This document shows positions 1-9,400 of a stretch of 64,000 bases of DNA, in pieces (the stretch's first letter is position 1; the number at the start of each line of letters is the position of its first letter). Under the pieces are notes generated by a model that was given only the letters and a program-made list of their open reading frames with translations, was not told where the DNA came from and searched no databases. The DNA comes from Cyclobacteriaceae bacterium (GTDB taxonomy: Bacteria; Bacteroidota; Bacteroidia; Cytophagales; Cyclobacteriaceae), in assembly GCA_019638255.1 (NCBI GenBank), contig JAHBUD010000001.1:186001-250000 (forward strand), given 5' to 3'. The position numbers and the translations under genes are program-made.

Positions 1-633
1 AATCCTGTCACGGATTTCCATGAGTTCCCTTCGCGTAACATCCTTTTGTGCTTCACTTACTTTTGCAACCCTAACAATCTGTGCCACCTCTGCTTCGGCT
101 GAAAAGAACGGAAGGCTATCCTTTGGTATCCTATTGAAAAACTTTCGTATCTCTGCTGGAGTAACCGAAATATCTTGAGTGATGTTGCGCTGCATTTCGT
201 TCACCACCATTTGCTCGCGTATCTGATCGCGAAGCTCAGTCCTGATCTGCTCCAGCGTTTTTCCAAACTTATTTTCAAGATCAACCGGAGAACCACCGTA
301 TTGAGCAAGGATCATTTCCATTCTTCGTTGTGTATTGGCATCCACTTCCGAATCACCCACCACCACAGAATCCATTTCCGCTTTTGCCATCATGAGTTTG
401 TTACGCAGCAGCATGGCTAAAAACTGACAACGCATTTCAGCTGTAGGATTGCCTCCGTTGGAAACATATTCCTGAAAAGCCTTGTCGAGCTCGGACTTTA
501 ATACAATGTAATTATCAACCTTGCCAATAATTTTATCCACAATAAAACCTGTAGGTTCCTCCTGTGCATAAAGCTTAGCAACACCCGAAAGGATGAACAG
601 AATACTAAAAATGAAATAACTGTACTTTTTCAC
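1..633 (-). CDS. SurA-like periplasmic foldase (5' part; runs off the left edge)
   Basis: The reading frame is open for 211 codons from a GTG at 633 to the window edge, so only the N-terminal part is present. It starts with a Sec signal peptide (KKYSYFIFSILFILSG, then KLYAQ). A SurA N-terminal chaperone region follows: DKIIGKVDNYIVLKSELD, then helices with QYGG and LRDQIREQMVVNEM. The stretch ending VAQIVRVAK looks like the start of a parvulin rotamase domain, which would lie outside the window. The predicted role is folding or escorting outer-membrane proteins in the periplasm. It sits 8 nt after the preceding foldase gene, with GAGG just upstream of the GTG, so it is probably the third gene of one operon. 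No ATG fits the signal peptide, which supports the GTG start. Confidence 0.85.
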   Translation of the reverse strand, partial: MKKYSYFIFSILFILSGVAKLYAQEEPTGFIVDKIIGKVDNYIVLKSELDKAFQEYVSNGGNPTAEMRCQFLAMLLRNKLMMAKAEMDSVVVGDSEVDANTQRRMEMILAQYGGSPVDLENKFGKTLEQIRTELRDQIREQMVVNEMQRNITQDISVTPAEIRKFFNRIPKDSLPFFSAEAEVAQIVRVAKVSEAQKDVTRRELMEIRDRI

Positions 634-641
634 AACCTCGT

Positions 642-1547
642 TTACTTAAAAATTTCAAATTCCTGATCACGAACAGCCGATTTATAAACATCGTCCTCCA
701 ATTGCTTGGCCAAAGCAACTTTGCGTTTGTTCAAAATTATTGTCCGGATATCATCACGAACAAATTCCAGCGGAGAGATATTATCAGATATGCGATATTC
801 TATAACACGCAGAAAATAAAGATAAGTGTCATCGGAAGTTTCATAATATGGATTAGCTTTTAAAAACTGAATTTTGTTGGGGATTTCCGCCAGTGGAGAA
901 TTTTTCACCAACTCATCAAACACCATCCATGTTGAATCCACCAAATGGTAGGCGGTTGAGAAGCTTAAACAATAGGTTTTTAACTCTTCAGAGTCTTTAT
1001 CCTTTTTAGAAAAGATCAGCTCTTTTATTTTATTGGTTCGCGGGGCTGATTTCGGTACCTTAATAAAGGTCGCCCGAACAATATTTTGCTTAAGAATAAA
1101 ATTATCAATGTTGTCCTTATAGTACCGTTCAATTTCTGATGAAGCAATAGCGGTATCCAGGTTTTGTTTTATGTAAACTGCCTGATATTCATAGGCAATA
1201 AGGCTGTATCGGTAGTCCAATATTTTGCGCTCGACTTCAGCTTCATTAATGTTTATTTTTCTGGCTGCTTCCTGAAGAAGCAACTGCTTTCGGATCCAAC
1301 TGTTCGCGTAAGCCTCAACCCTTATAGCACTATCCTCTTTTGCGGTGCCCGGGGGTACGATTCCGCTCAGTTCATCCTTATATAAAAAAGCACGGTTAAC
1401 CCTGGCCACCGGAATTCTGCCCGAATCGGCTGCCGGAGCTTCCTGTTTCATTTTGATCAGGTCGCAGGAAACCAACAGCAGCAACATGCCTAACCAGCTG
1501 CTACGCTTTAACCAATTGCTTATAAACGTATTGTTTCCCTTTCTCAT
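642..1547 (-). CDS. SurA-N-like periplasmic foldase lipoprotein without a visible rotamase domain
   Basis: This 301-residue protein has a lipoprotein signal: a basic start, then WLGMLLLLVSC with the lipobox Cys near residue 28. The helical region around AYANSWIRKQLLLQEA and INEAEVERKILDYRYSL resembles the chaperone part of SurA/PpiD proteins. I see no parvulin motif (such as the GxLGxF type), so it is probably a chaperone rather than an isomerase. It overlaps the 3' end of the upstream foldase gene by 47 bp. An internal Met at residue 20 would leave no charged n-region, so the ATG at 1547 is kept. It is the middle gene of a three-gene foldase operon that probably serves outer-membrane protein or T9SS cargo biogenesis. 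Confidence 0.7.
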   Translation of the reverse strand: MRKGNNTFISNWLKRSSWLGMLLLLVSCDLIKMKQEAPAADSGRIPVARVNRAFLYKDELSGIVPPGTAKEDSAIRVEAYANSWIRKQLLLQEAARKININEAEVERKILDYRYSLIAYEYQAVYIKQNLDTAIASSEIERYYKDNIDNFILKQNIVRATFIKVPKSAPRTNKIKELIFSKKDKDSEELKTYCLSFSTAYHLVDSTWMVFDELVKNSPLAEIPNKIQFLKANPYYETSDDTYLYFLRVIEYRISDNISPLEFVRDDIRTIILNKRKVALAKQLEDDVYKSAVRDQEFEIFK

Positions 1548-3456
1548 TAACCTTTACTGTATACTTGCTTTTGAGCTGATCAACCCACCTTTTCTCAAGA
1601 TAAGTTTGATACGCTGATATTACTGCTGCCCGGGCCTCCTCAAACGACAGCGGACCAGGTTCAAGTACTTCAAAAATCCGCACAAGGTAATACATTCCGC
1701 TATTTTCTGCCGTATGAATACCCGGAGTCAACGCTATGGAGGATAATACCGGTTTTTCGTCCTTTTGATAGGCTCTTTTTTCCATGCGTATTTTCCGTGC
1801 TGCCAGATTATCCTGGATCATCACAGAGTCATTTTTAAGCAACGCCAGTTTAAGGGCGGCAATGTCATCGGGTGAACCGGCTATATATATTTCAGCCTGA
1901 ATACGTTCCCCAGCCATAAAATTCCCAGTATGCTCATCATAATACTTTCGTTGTCCGATTGAATCTGCGCTTGCACGGTTCCATACCTCACGCTCCATAA
2001 TATCAAACAGCAATATTCCCTCGTAGTACTCGCGTAGCAGCATTTCGTAATCCGGGTTGGATTTCACCAACTGATCCTCATACGTCTGGTTAATTATCGA
2101 TTCCACAAAAGAGGTGTATAGTTGCTCAATATAACGCATAGGTTCTAACGTGGTTTTTCGCTGTTGCTGATTTACATATTGCACAAATTCCTTTACCAGA
2201 ACAGAACGCGGCTTTATGGTAAAAATTACTTCGGATCCAGGCCACTGCGTGATCTTCCATTTGCCTACTGTCAAGGATGAGTCGGCCAGGTTAAAGGCTT
2301 TGGATTTAACCACTTCATTTTCCTTGTAGGCATAGTCTCTTTTGAGTTTTCCCTGCAAAGCTTGCTTTGATATTTGCACGCGCTCATCGCGTTGCACGCG
2401 TGGTTTTAACTGCGGAAGAATTTCTTCATACGATGGAAGCGGGATTTTACTTTCTAAACGAACGATGTGCCAACCGTAAGTAGTTTGAAAAGGATCGGAA
2501 ATTTCGCCCGGTGTTTGCAATGAAAAGGCAATGGCATCAAATTCCGGGGCTGCCGCCATAGCGCCAACACCGAAAGGCCGAAGTCGACCGCCATTATTTC
2601 TGGAATTGGCGTCTTCAGAATATTGTTGACACAGTTCCTCCCAGGCAACGCCTCCTTTTAACTGATCATTTATTTCGAAGATCAAATTCTTTGCGTTTGT
2701 ATCGGTGTGTTCACCCCCGGTTCTGATCATGATGTGCGACACTTCAACTTCTCCCCGGGCGGGTTTACGATCTTCAACATAAACCAAATGATAACCAAAA
2801 CGTGTGCGCACAGGGCCAACAACCTCACCCGGATTTCCATTGTAGGCTGCAGTTTCAAATGGATAAACCATTTGGAGCGCTGTAAAGTAACCAAGATTTC
2901 CTTTATTGACACGAGCCGAAGGATCCTCCGAATACGTGGAGGCCAAATTGCCAAAGTTCTCACCGGCTTTAAACCTTGCTTTCAACTCCATAATCTGGTT
3001 AAAGGCCTTTAGTGTATCCTCGGGCAGCGCATCGGGTGCTGCATTAATCAAAATATGCGAGGCTTTCACCTCTTCTTGCAGGTGGCTGTAGGTCAACCTA
3101 ACCAAACTGTCCAGCATCTTGCCTTCCGGCAGATAGGGACGCCTTAACTCTTCTTTGTAATTATTGTATTCTCTGATGAACGCCTTCGTAGTATCGTAAC
3201 CTCGGCTTTTTGCTTCTTCAACTTTCAACTTAAAATTGATAAACAGACTCAAGTAGTCATCAACCTTTTCTTTTGTGAAATCCTCCTGCTTGTTCAGGTG
3301 GTTCTTTTGGTAGAGATAAATGAACTCATCAGCAGGGATAACCCGGTTGTTCACCGTAAAAAAAACTGGTGCTGATGATGTATTGTTTTTATTCTTTTGC
3401 GCTGAAGCAGTAAAGAAAAATAAAGCTAATAGCAGTGTTACCGCACTTTTCAACAT
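1501..3456 (-). CDS. Peptidylprolyl isomerase with two parvulin domains (SurA/PpiD-like)
   Basis: A periplasmic prolyl isomerase of 651 residues from the ATG at 3456. The upstream in-frame Met at 3537 would overlap the anti-sigma gene and put 27 residues before the signal peptide (LKSAVTLLLALFFFTASAQ), so the internal start is preferred. Two tandem rotamase domains are clear. The first runs from VKASHILINAAPD to GYHLVYVEDRKP and includes NKGNLGYFTALQMVYPFE. The second runs from VEVSHIMIRTGGE to GWHIVRLESK and includes NNGGRLRPFGVGAM. A long C-terminal region of unknown fold follows. It is the first gene of the foldase operon with the two genes downstream. Its likely role is catalysed folding of exported beta-barrel proteins. 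Confidence 0.88.
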   Translation of the reverse strand: MLKSAVTLLLALFFFTASAQKNKNNTSSAPVFFTVNNRVIPADEFIYLYQKNHLNKQEDFTKEKVDDYLSLFINFKLKVEEAKSRGYDTTKAFIREYNNYKEELRRPYLPEGKMLDSLVRLTYSHLQEEVKASHILINAAPDALPEDTLKAFNQIMELKARFKAGENFGNLASTYSEDPSARVNKGNLGYFTALQMVYPFETAAYNGNPGEVVGPVRTRFGYHLVYVEDRKPARGEVEVSHIMIRTGGEHTDTNAKNLIFEINDQLKGGVAWEELCQQYSEDANSRNNGGRLRPFGVGAMAAAPEFDAIAFSLQTPGEISDPFQTTYGWHIVRLESKIPLPSYEEILPQLKPRVQRDERVQISKQALQGKLKRDYAYKENEVVKSKAFNLADSSLTVGKWKITQWPGSEVIFTIKPRSVLVKEFVQYVNQQQRKTTLEPMRYIEQLYTSFVESIINQTYEDQLVKSNPDYEMLLREYYEGILLFDIMEREVWNRASADSIGQRKYYDEHTGNFMAGERIQAEIYIAGSPDDIAALKLALLKNDSVMIQDNLAARKIRMEKRAYQKDEKPVLSSIALTPGIHTAENSGMYYLVRIFEVLEPGPLSFEEARAAVISAYQTYLEKRWVDQLKSKYTVKVNEKGKQYVYKQLVKA

Positions 3457-3472
3457 TATAGGCTCAGTAAAA

Positions 3473-3892
3473 TTAATCGAATTGTACTTTTTTAGAAAGA
3501 CGACATATGTGCTTGCCGTCTGTTTTTTCATACTCAATTTTATCCATGATAGACTTCACTAACCGAATACCCAAGCCGCCCTTACGTTTTTCGTGGATGA
3601 TGTTGCCCAGCTCCGGCTCATGAAACTGATTGATATCAAACACAGTGCCATCATCAATAATCTCCATTACAAGGGGCTGATCCCGATCTGCAATGATGTG
3701 CAATTCGAAAAGATCATCGGGATTACATTTATGCGCATGAATCATCAGGTTGGAGCACATTTCATCCAACGCCAAAACAACTTCACTGATGCTGAGCTCG
3801 TTCACCTCATGGTTTTTCAGCGACTGCTTTACGAAATCGCGAATACCTCTCAGGTTCTCAATGCTGCATCCAACTTTATAAATGTATTTCAT
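3473..3892 (-). CDS. RsbW-type anti-sigma / serine kinase (HATPase_c_2)
   Basis: This 139-residue GHKL ATPase is the anti-sigma or switch-kinase part of a partner-switching module. The N-box is visible as VLALDEMCSNLMIHAH. The G1 region is MEIIDDGTVFD and the G2 loop is KRKGGLGIRLVKSIMD. The length is normal for stand-alone RsbW/SpoIIAB proteins. The start overlaps the stop of the STAS gene in an ATGA, which suggests translational coupling. The family binds a sigma factor or another partner and phosphorylates the STAS protein. No sigma gene is adjacent, so the output target is unknown. Confidence 0.85.
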   Translation of the reverse strand: MKYIYKVGCSIENLRGIRDFVKQSLKNHEVNELSISEVVLALDEMCSNLMIHAHKCNPDDLFELHIIADRDQPLVMEIIDDGTVFDINQFHEPELGNIIHEKRKGGLGIRLVKSIMDKIEYEKTDGKHICRLSKKVQFD

Positions 3893-4227
3893 GCCAATCG
3901 CTTTTTCGCCTCGTCCTTATCTACTGCTATGCTTAGCAATTCACTTAAACCCAGTATTTCAAAAGTGTTCAACACACGCTCATTCATGCCATACAAGACC
4001 ATCTTAATATTCTTGTCGCCAAACTCTTCTATGTACGACATGAAAACCCCCAGGCCGGCTGACGAGATATATTCCAGGGAGGTGCAATCGACCAGTATCC
4101 TGGTATAGCCTTCGCCAACACTCTTTGCGATTGTTAAATCCAATTCAATGGATGAACTGGCATCAATTTCACCGATGGGAACAATTACGTCAGCTCCGTC
4201 TTCCTGAATTCTTTTTATCTGGACCAT
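3889..4227 (-). CDS. STAS-domain anti-anti-sigma factor (SpoIIAA/RsbV-like)
   Basis: A single STAS domain of 112 residues. The phosphoacceptor loop is intact (SLEYISSAGLGVFMSY), with Ser56 at the position of the phosphorylated serine of SpoIIAA. In this family the unphosphorylated form sequesters the kinase/anti-sigma partner, and phosphorylation releases it. The gene lies between the PP2C phosphatase upstream and the switch kinase downstream (4-nt ATGA overlap), the classic RsbU-V-W order. The function is therefore a phosphorylation switch set by the opposing kinase and phosphatase. Confidence 0.88.
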   Translation of the reverse strand: MVQIKRIQEDGADVIVPIGEIDASSSIELDLTIAKSVGEGYTRILVDCTSLEYISSAGLGVFMSYIEEFGDKNIKMVLYGMNERVLNTFEILGLSELLSIAVDKDEAKKRLA

Positions 4228-4282
4228 TTCTTTTAACGTTTTTTAGTCATTTTAGTTGACCTGCCGGTTTGCCCGTAGCGGT

Positions 4283-6343
4283 CTATTTAAACTTCACAAT
4301 CATTGTAGTATAGTCGTCATTTATGTTCTCTGTTCCGGTGAACTCATACAAGCGGTTAATAAGATGCTCCTGAATTTCACGTGAGGAATGATCCTTAACC
4401 TCGAGGATAACCTCCCGCAGACGGTCATACCCAAACTCATCACCCTTTGCATTTTTAGCTTCTGTTATACCGTCTGTATACAACACCATAATATCATTGG
4501 CACGGTAGGTAAAGGTGTATGCTTCTATAAATTTATCATAGCTGCTATTACGAACCATACCAAGTGCCACGCCCTTATCCTTCAGGTAATTCGCAGACTG
4601 ATCGGCAGCATTGTAATATAACAAAGGACAATGACCCGCCCGGGAGTACGATACTTCTTTGGTTGCCGTATTGATCACAAAAAAAGTTGCTGAGATGAAT
4701 GAGCCACGCTCCAGGCAATTGGCTAATGCTCTGTTTGAGCGAATCATAAACTCCGTAGGCCGGGTACAGTCCTGTGCAAGGCTGTGGAAAATTCCTTTCA
4801 TCTGCGACATGTGAAAAGCTGCAGTAGTTCCCTTTCCGGAAACATCGGCCACAATAAGCGCAGACTGTTGATCGCTGATGCGCAGGGTGTCGTAATAGTC
4901 GCCCCCCACTTCATCAGCTGATTCTGAGAATGCTGCCAAGTCGAAATCAGGATGTTCATCCAGCACTTGAGGAAGCAAACTCTTTTGCACCATTTTGGCA
5001 ATTTTGAGTTCCTCTTTGTATCGCTCACTCTGAAGGGCCTGCTCTAGCAACCTGAAATTCTCTATCGAAATACCGGCTTGGTTGGCAAACGTGGAAACAA
5101 TCTTTGTCATCTCACGATTAAACCCATCCGACAACTCCTTGAGCAAAGCCAAGGTGCCAATGTTCTCTCCTTTTACATAAATCGGAAAAGCAAGGATGGA
5201 ACGAAATCGCGATCCGCGCAATTGAGATAAATGCCTCGACAAGTTTTTGGTTTTATCCTGACTTTGTTCCAATACACCGGTAACATGCATTTTTCTTAAA
5301 TGCTCAATAATATCAAGTGCTTCCTTTTCCTTGATATGATAGGTGAACAACCGATGATCGTGTTCATTATTTTTTATCTCAAGCCACGCTGCATCAGCAA
5401 AGACAGTGCTTACCGAAGTTTCCAGCAAAATATTATAAACACTCTCTTCACTCTGCTCAGTTTGAATGGATTGACTGATGCGCTGAAAGTTTACCACCTC
5501 TTCAAGTTTCTGCTCAAAGACTGAGGTGGTTGGCAGGTTGAACAATATTACCAGAAATGAAAAAACACTGTAAACTGTTACAAAAATGAAAAGCGATTGA
5601 AAGGTAATGTGATAGCGGTGATCCACAAATCCGCTTCCTTCGCCATAGGCACTAATGGCCTGCGCATTGGCGGTATAGAACAGGTACATCACATAAAAAA
5701 TTGCCAGCAAAAGCAGCAACAGGCTTGTCCACTTTTGGCGGAAGTTGAGATACGCTACCCACTTCATGTTTGCCGAAAGTACAAGGCCTATAACAATGAG
5801 GATTCCGAGTATTACATTGTTCAACCAATCAAGGCCCTCAATCTCCAGGCTATTGTACGCAAGCGATGCCAGCAAGCCTCCCTCAAAAAAATTCCATAAG
5901 CGGAGCAACCACTTTGATTTCTGATAGAGAATCAATCGCTTCCAAACGGTATAGGCAACCATCAAGAATCCGGCAATCAACCCAAGGTTAATGATGTAAT
6001 TGGCCTCGATATAAATGAATAGGCTGGTGAGTTTGGTTGTACCCGGTAAATAGTCGATCAACCGGATGAGAAGGGATATTACCGTTACCACCAAACCTGT
6101 GGCAAAAACCCGCCACAATAGATCAACAAAATTCAGGAGTTCATCACGATCGACCCTGAACTTGTAGAAGTAGTACAGGGCAACCAGAAATAGATTGAAA
6201 AGAAATCCCGGCATCCATAAAGGAATATCCGGCTCAATATTGGTCTTAACGCTAAAAACAACTGAAAGATCCGTAAACAGCAAAGCCACCCAGATAATCC
6301 CTGAGGCCAGGAAAAGCAATCGTGTTAACGCTTTTATCCGCAT
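4283..6343 (-). CDS. Membrane-bound GAF-SpoIIE (PP2C) phosphatase, RsbU-like
   Basis: A 686-residue membrane sensor phosphatase. The first ~280 residues contain about seven hydrophobic segments (for example MPGFLFNLFLVALYYFY). A GAF-like region follows at about residues 290-440 (RSILAFPIYVKGENIGTLAL), then a short coiled coil (SERYKEELKIAKMVQKSLLP). The C-terminal PP2C/SpoIIE domain shows metal-binding motifs DEVGGDYYDTL, VADVSGKGTTAAF and VLYTDGITEAKN. It should dephosphorylate the STAS protein encoded 55 nt downstream in response to a membrane or cytosolic signal. The three genes form a complete partner-switching operon. The signal itself cannot be read from the sequence. Confidence 0.88.
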   Translation of the reverse strand: MRIKALTRLLFLASGIIWVALLFTDLSVVFSVKTNIEPDIPLWMPGFLFNLFLVALYYFYKFRVDRDELLNFVDLLWRVFATGLVVTVISLLIRLIDYLPGTTKLTSLFIYIEANYIINLGLIAGFLMVAYTVWKRLILYQKSKWLLRLWNFFEGGLLASLAYNSLEIEGLDWLNNVILGILIVIGLVLSANMKWVAYLNFRQKWTSLLLLLLAIFYVMYLFYTANAQAISAYGEGSGFVDHRYHITFQSLFIFVTVYSVFSFLVILFNLPTTSVFEQKLEEVVNFQRISQSIQTEQSEESVYNILLETSVSTVFADAAWLEIKNNEHDHRLFTYHIKEKEALDIIEHLRKMHVTGVLEQSQDKTKNLSRHLSQLRGSRFRSILAFPIYVKGENIGTLALLKELSDGFNREMTKIVSTFANQAGISIENFRLLEQALQSERYKEELKIAKMVQKSLLPQVLDEHPDFDLAAFSESADEVGGDYYDTLRISDQQSALIVADVSGKGTTAAFHMSQMKGIFHSLAQDCTRPTEFMIRSNRALANCLERGSFISATFFVINTATKEVSYSRAGHCPLLYYNAADQSANYLKDKGVALGMVRNSSYDKFIEAYTFTYRANDIMVLYTDGITEAKNAKGDEFGYDRLREVILEVKDHSSREIQEHLINRLYEFTGTENINDDYTTMIVKFK

Positions 6344-6390
6344 GAAATCCGAAACACTTAATCAGTGCCCTATTACGCTGTTTTACAATC

Positions 6391-6424
6391 AACAAAAAGG
6401 CCAATCAAGGTTATGATTGGCCTT
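6391..6424 (-). terminator. Rho-independent terminator after the giant secreted-protein gene
   Basis: Perfect 10-bp arms AAGGCCAATC (6397-6406) and GATTGGCCTT (6415-6424) surround an 8-nt loop. Read on the minus strand the hairpin is followed by a T-rich run ending near 6393. It lies about 55 nt beyond the stop of the giant gene and upstream of the phosphatase gene, so it separates the two minus-strand units. Confidence 0.8.
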
Positions 6425-6478
6425 GCAATTATAGGGAAAAAAGGGGATTCTAAGGCTTTTTCAAAAGCAATAACCCAC

Positions 6479-9400
6479 CTATTGGGTTACACGGGGAGCC
6501 ACAATTACTCGTTTGGTCAACGATAATAATGGGCCCGCTTTTACAAAGTATATACCTGCCGCAAGGGGTGTATCAAAAACCAATTGATAGCTGGCAAAAC
6601 CAGATTCATCAGTTGTGAGAACAATACGATAGCATTCTCGTCCAAGCTGATCAACAATAATTACAGGAACTACTTCAGCTTTGTCAAAACCCTTTATTTC
6701 AATGTTCACATCATTATTGGTAATCGGGTTAGGGAATACATTTATGAACGCGATATTCGGCCCGCGATAGGTTACAGCTATAACTTTTGAATAGCTAAAT
6801 GTTCCGTCAAAGTCCGTTTGCTTTAAACGATAATAGGCTGTGCCGTTTACAGGGTTAAAATCCTTTAGGGAATATCGGTGGTATTCAGTTGTTGTTCCCT
6901 TTCCCGGAAATGTCCCTATAGAAATAAATTGTTCACCTGTCAATGATCGTTCAACCGTAAAATAATCATTATCAATTTCCGATGCTGTTTCCCAAAACAA
7001 TTCCACGGCTTCATTTAAAACATGCGCACGAAAATCAATGAGTTGGACAGGCAGCGGTGAATCCGAATCAAGTGAAGACAATGTAAAAGGACTAAACGAT
7101 GTTACGTTGGTTACCATAACCGTTCCGGTAATATTATTTCCGGTCTGAGAAAATGCCCCACCTCCGGGCGGAAGATCCCACTGGCTGCCATTCCAGCGTG
7201 CTACACGTAGGTTCGCCACATTGCCGATGTCAGGAGGGATATAACTGCCCGTGTTATATGATAGTGTTACTGAAGCTGTGGTTGCACCACTACGTGAAAT
7301 GTTCCAATATTCAAAACCGCTAACCTTTGCAATGTTGGCAATGTTAATTGCATTCCGATTTAAACCATCGGTGCTTGGATCATTTGCAACATATTCAGCT
7401 GTCCATGTATCAACTGCTGTTGTACTGCCAATAACAGCGGGGCGAAATCGATTAGCCGATATGCTTCCGAGTGGGAAGGAATAAGTTCCTGTCAGGTTTA
7501 TCACTTTTCGCATTGGTCCTGAAACATAACTATTGATGGAGGCGCCAGGAGAAGTAGCGGTTGCTCCTAATGTAAGCAAGTGTGTGGATGATGTGACTAC
7601 AATTCCATTCGTAAGGGTGAGTTGCCCATTAACCGTAGTTGCACCAGCCCCAGACAATGAAAGTGTTCCGCCTGGTTTGCCAACAATCACATTATTGAAA
7701 GTGGTTGTTCCGCTTATCGATTGGGTTGTTGTGCTATTAAAGGTTACTGTGCCTGTACCCGCATTAAACGAACCATTGTTCGTCCAGTTGCCAGCCATAG
7801 TAATATTTGCATTATTTGCTGTATTGCTTAATGTTGCCCCGGCAGCAACAGAGACATTACCATTAAGCACAAGATTAGTGGCCGTCATAATAACTGTTCC
7901 TGCTCCAATAATGCTCAGGTTATTATAAGTGTTTCTGTTATTCATTGTCATCGGAGCAACATATTCAATTGTACCGCCTGTCGCTGAGACAAATGAAGTA
8001 TATGTTCCTGCCGGAAATGTATTCGTGCTGGTTCGTAAAGTACCTGTCCCACTAATGTTACCGAAACTGTGACCAAATGAAGTGCCTACTACAAGCATAC
8101 CGTTAATGGTCGTATTGAAATTGTTTCGTGCGTTCACGTTCATATTAATCCGGGCACCACTCAGAATTACCACCGGTGCGCCAAATGGAGCCGAGCCCAG
8201 CGGTGCACCTAAACCATCCGCCTGCAAAGTCCAGCTGTTTGGATCATTCCAACTTCCGCCTACTAGTGGATTGCTTACGTTGGCGTTGGCTAAACGGCTG
8301 TATACAGGAACAATTGGATTCGGTAATGTATTAACAGTACCTACTGTTAAGTGATACGTGTTGTTAGCCAACGGCAGGTTTGTGCCTAACAAGTTTGTGT
8401 ACGTCATGGTAGTGCCGGTAGCTGAGCCTCCATGCGCACTGGTAATCCATCCAACAGGGTTAGATAAGTCAAGATATCCTGCCGCCAATGTTCCGCCAGT
8501 TCCGCCCATGAGTGTTGTCGGGAAACTATACACATGCGATCCGGTTGCAGAATACACCAGGGAAGATCCTCTGCCTAAAATCCAATAATAATTCAAAACC
8601 CTCTCTGAACTTCCAATGTTAGCTGTTGGGTGTCTGCTATTAACAGGGGCAATTGTAAGTGACCCGGCAGAACTAACCGTTAACGTAACCACTACCGGTG
8701 TGAAATTATTCTGAGTCCCTACAGCATATGTAAAAGATGAAGCGCCAGCTACAGGCCAAAGTTTAACAACACCGGCATCACTCGCCACACCATTTGTTCT
8801 TATAAAGGCTGTGCTACCTGCACCGGTAACCGCACCCCCCGTTCCAAAAGTAAGTTCACTGGAGCCAATGGTCAGGTATCGGCTGGTAGTTGCAAAATTC
8901 AGTGTGCCGTTTATGGTAAGTGCTCCATTAACACTTACATTTTTTGTAGCAGCCGCACCACCAAGGGTAAGATTAGTAAACGAACCCCCTGAACTTGTAA
9001 TACTTTGAACTGTTGAGTTGCCCGACATGACAATGGCACCTGATCCTATCTGACTGCTGTTGTTGACAACATTACCCTGAACAGTTAACCCTAACGCCCC
9101 AACATTTAGTACACCACTAAATAAGTTCAGGTTTGTTATGGTTGGTGAAGTGCCGCTTAGTGTAACTGTTCCGCTTGGTTTGTCTACTGTAATATTTTGA
9201 AACTGACTGGATGCTGAAAGCGCTGCAGCCTGAGCGCCCGCACCATTGAATATGGTGGTGTTGTTGCTGCCATTGTAGGTACCGTTTATTGTAAGGTCTC
9301 CCCCAATGGTAACATCAAGTGCATTTGTATTCAATGTACTACCTGTGTTGATTGTCAGGGTACCTGATGTTGCGAGCGGACTGGATTGCATAATAACAGT

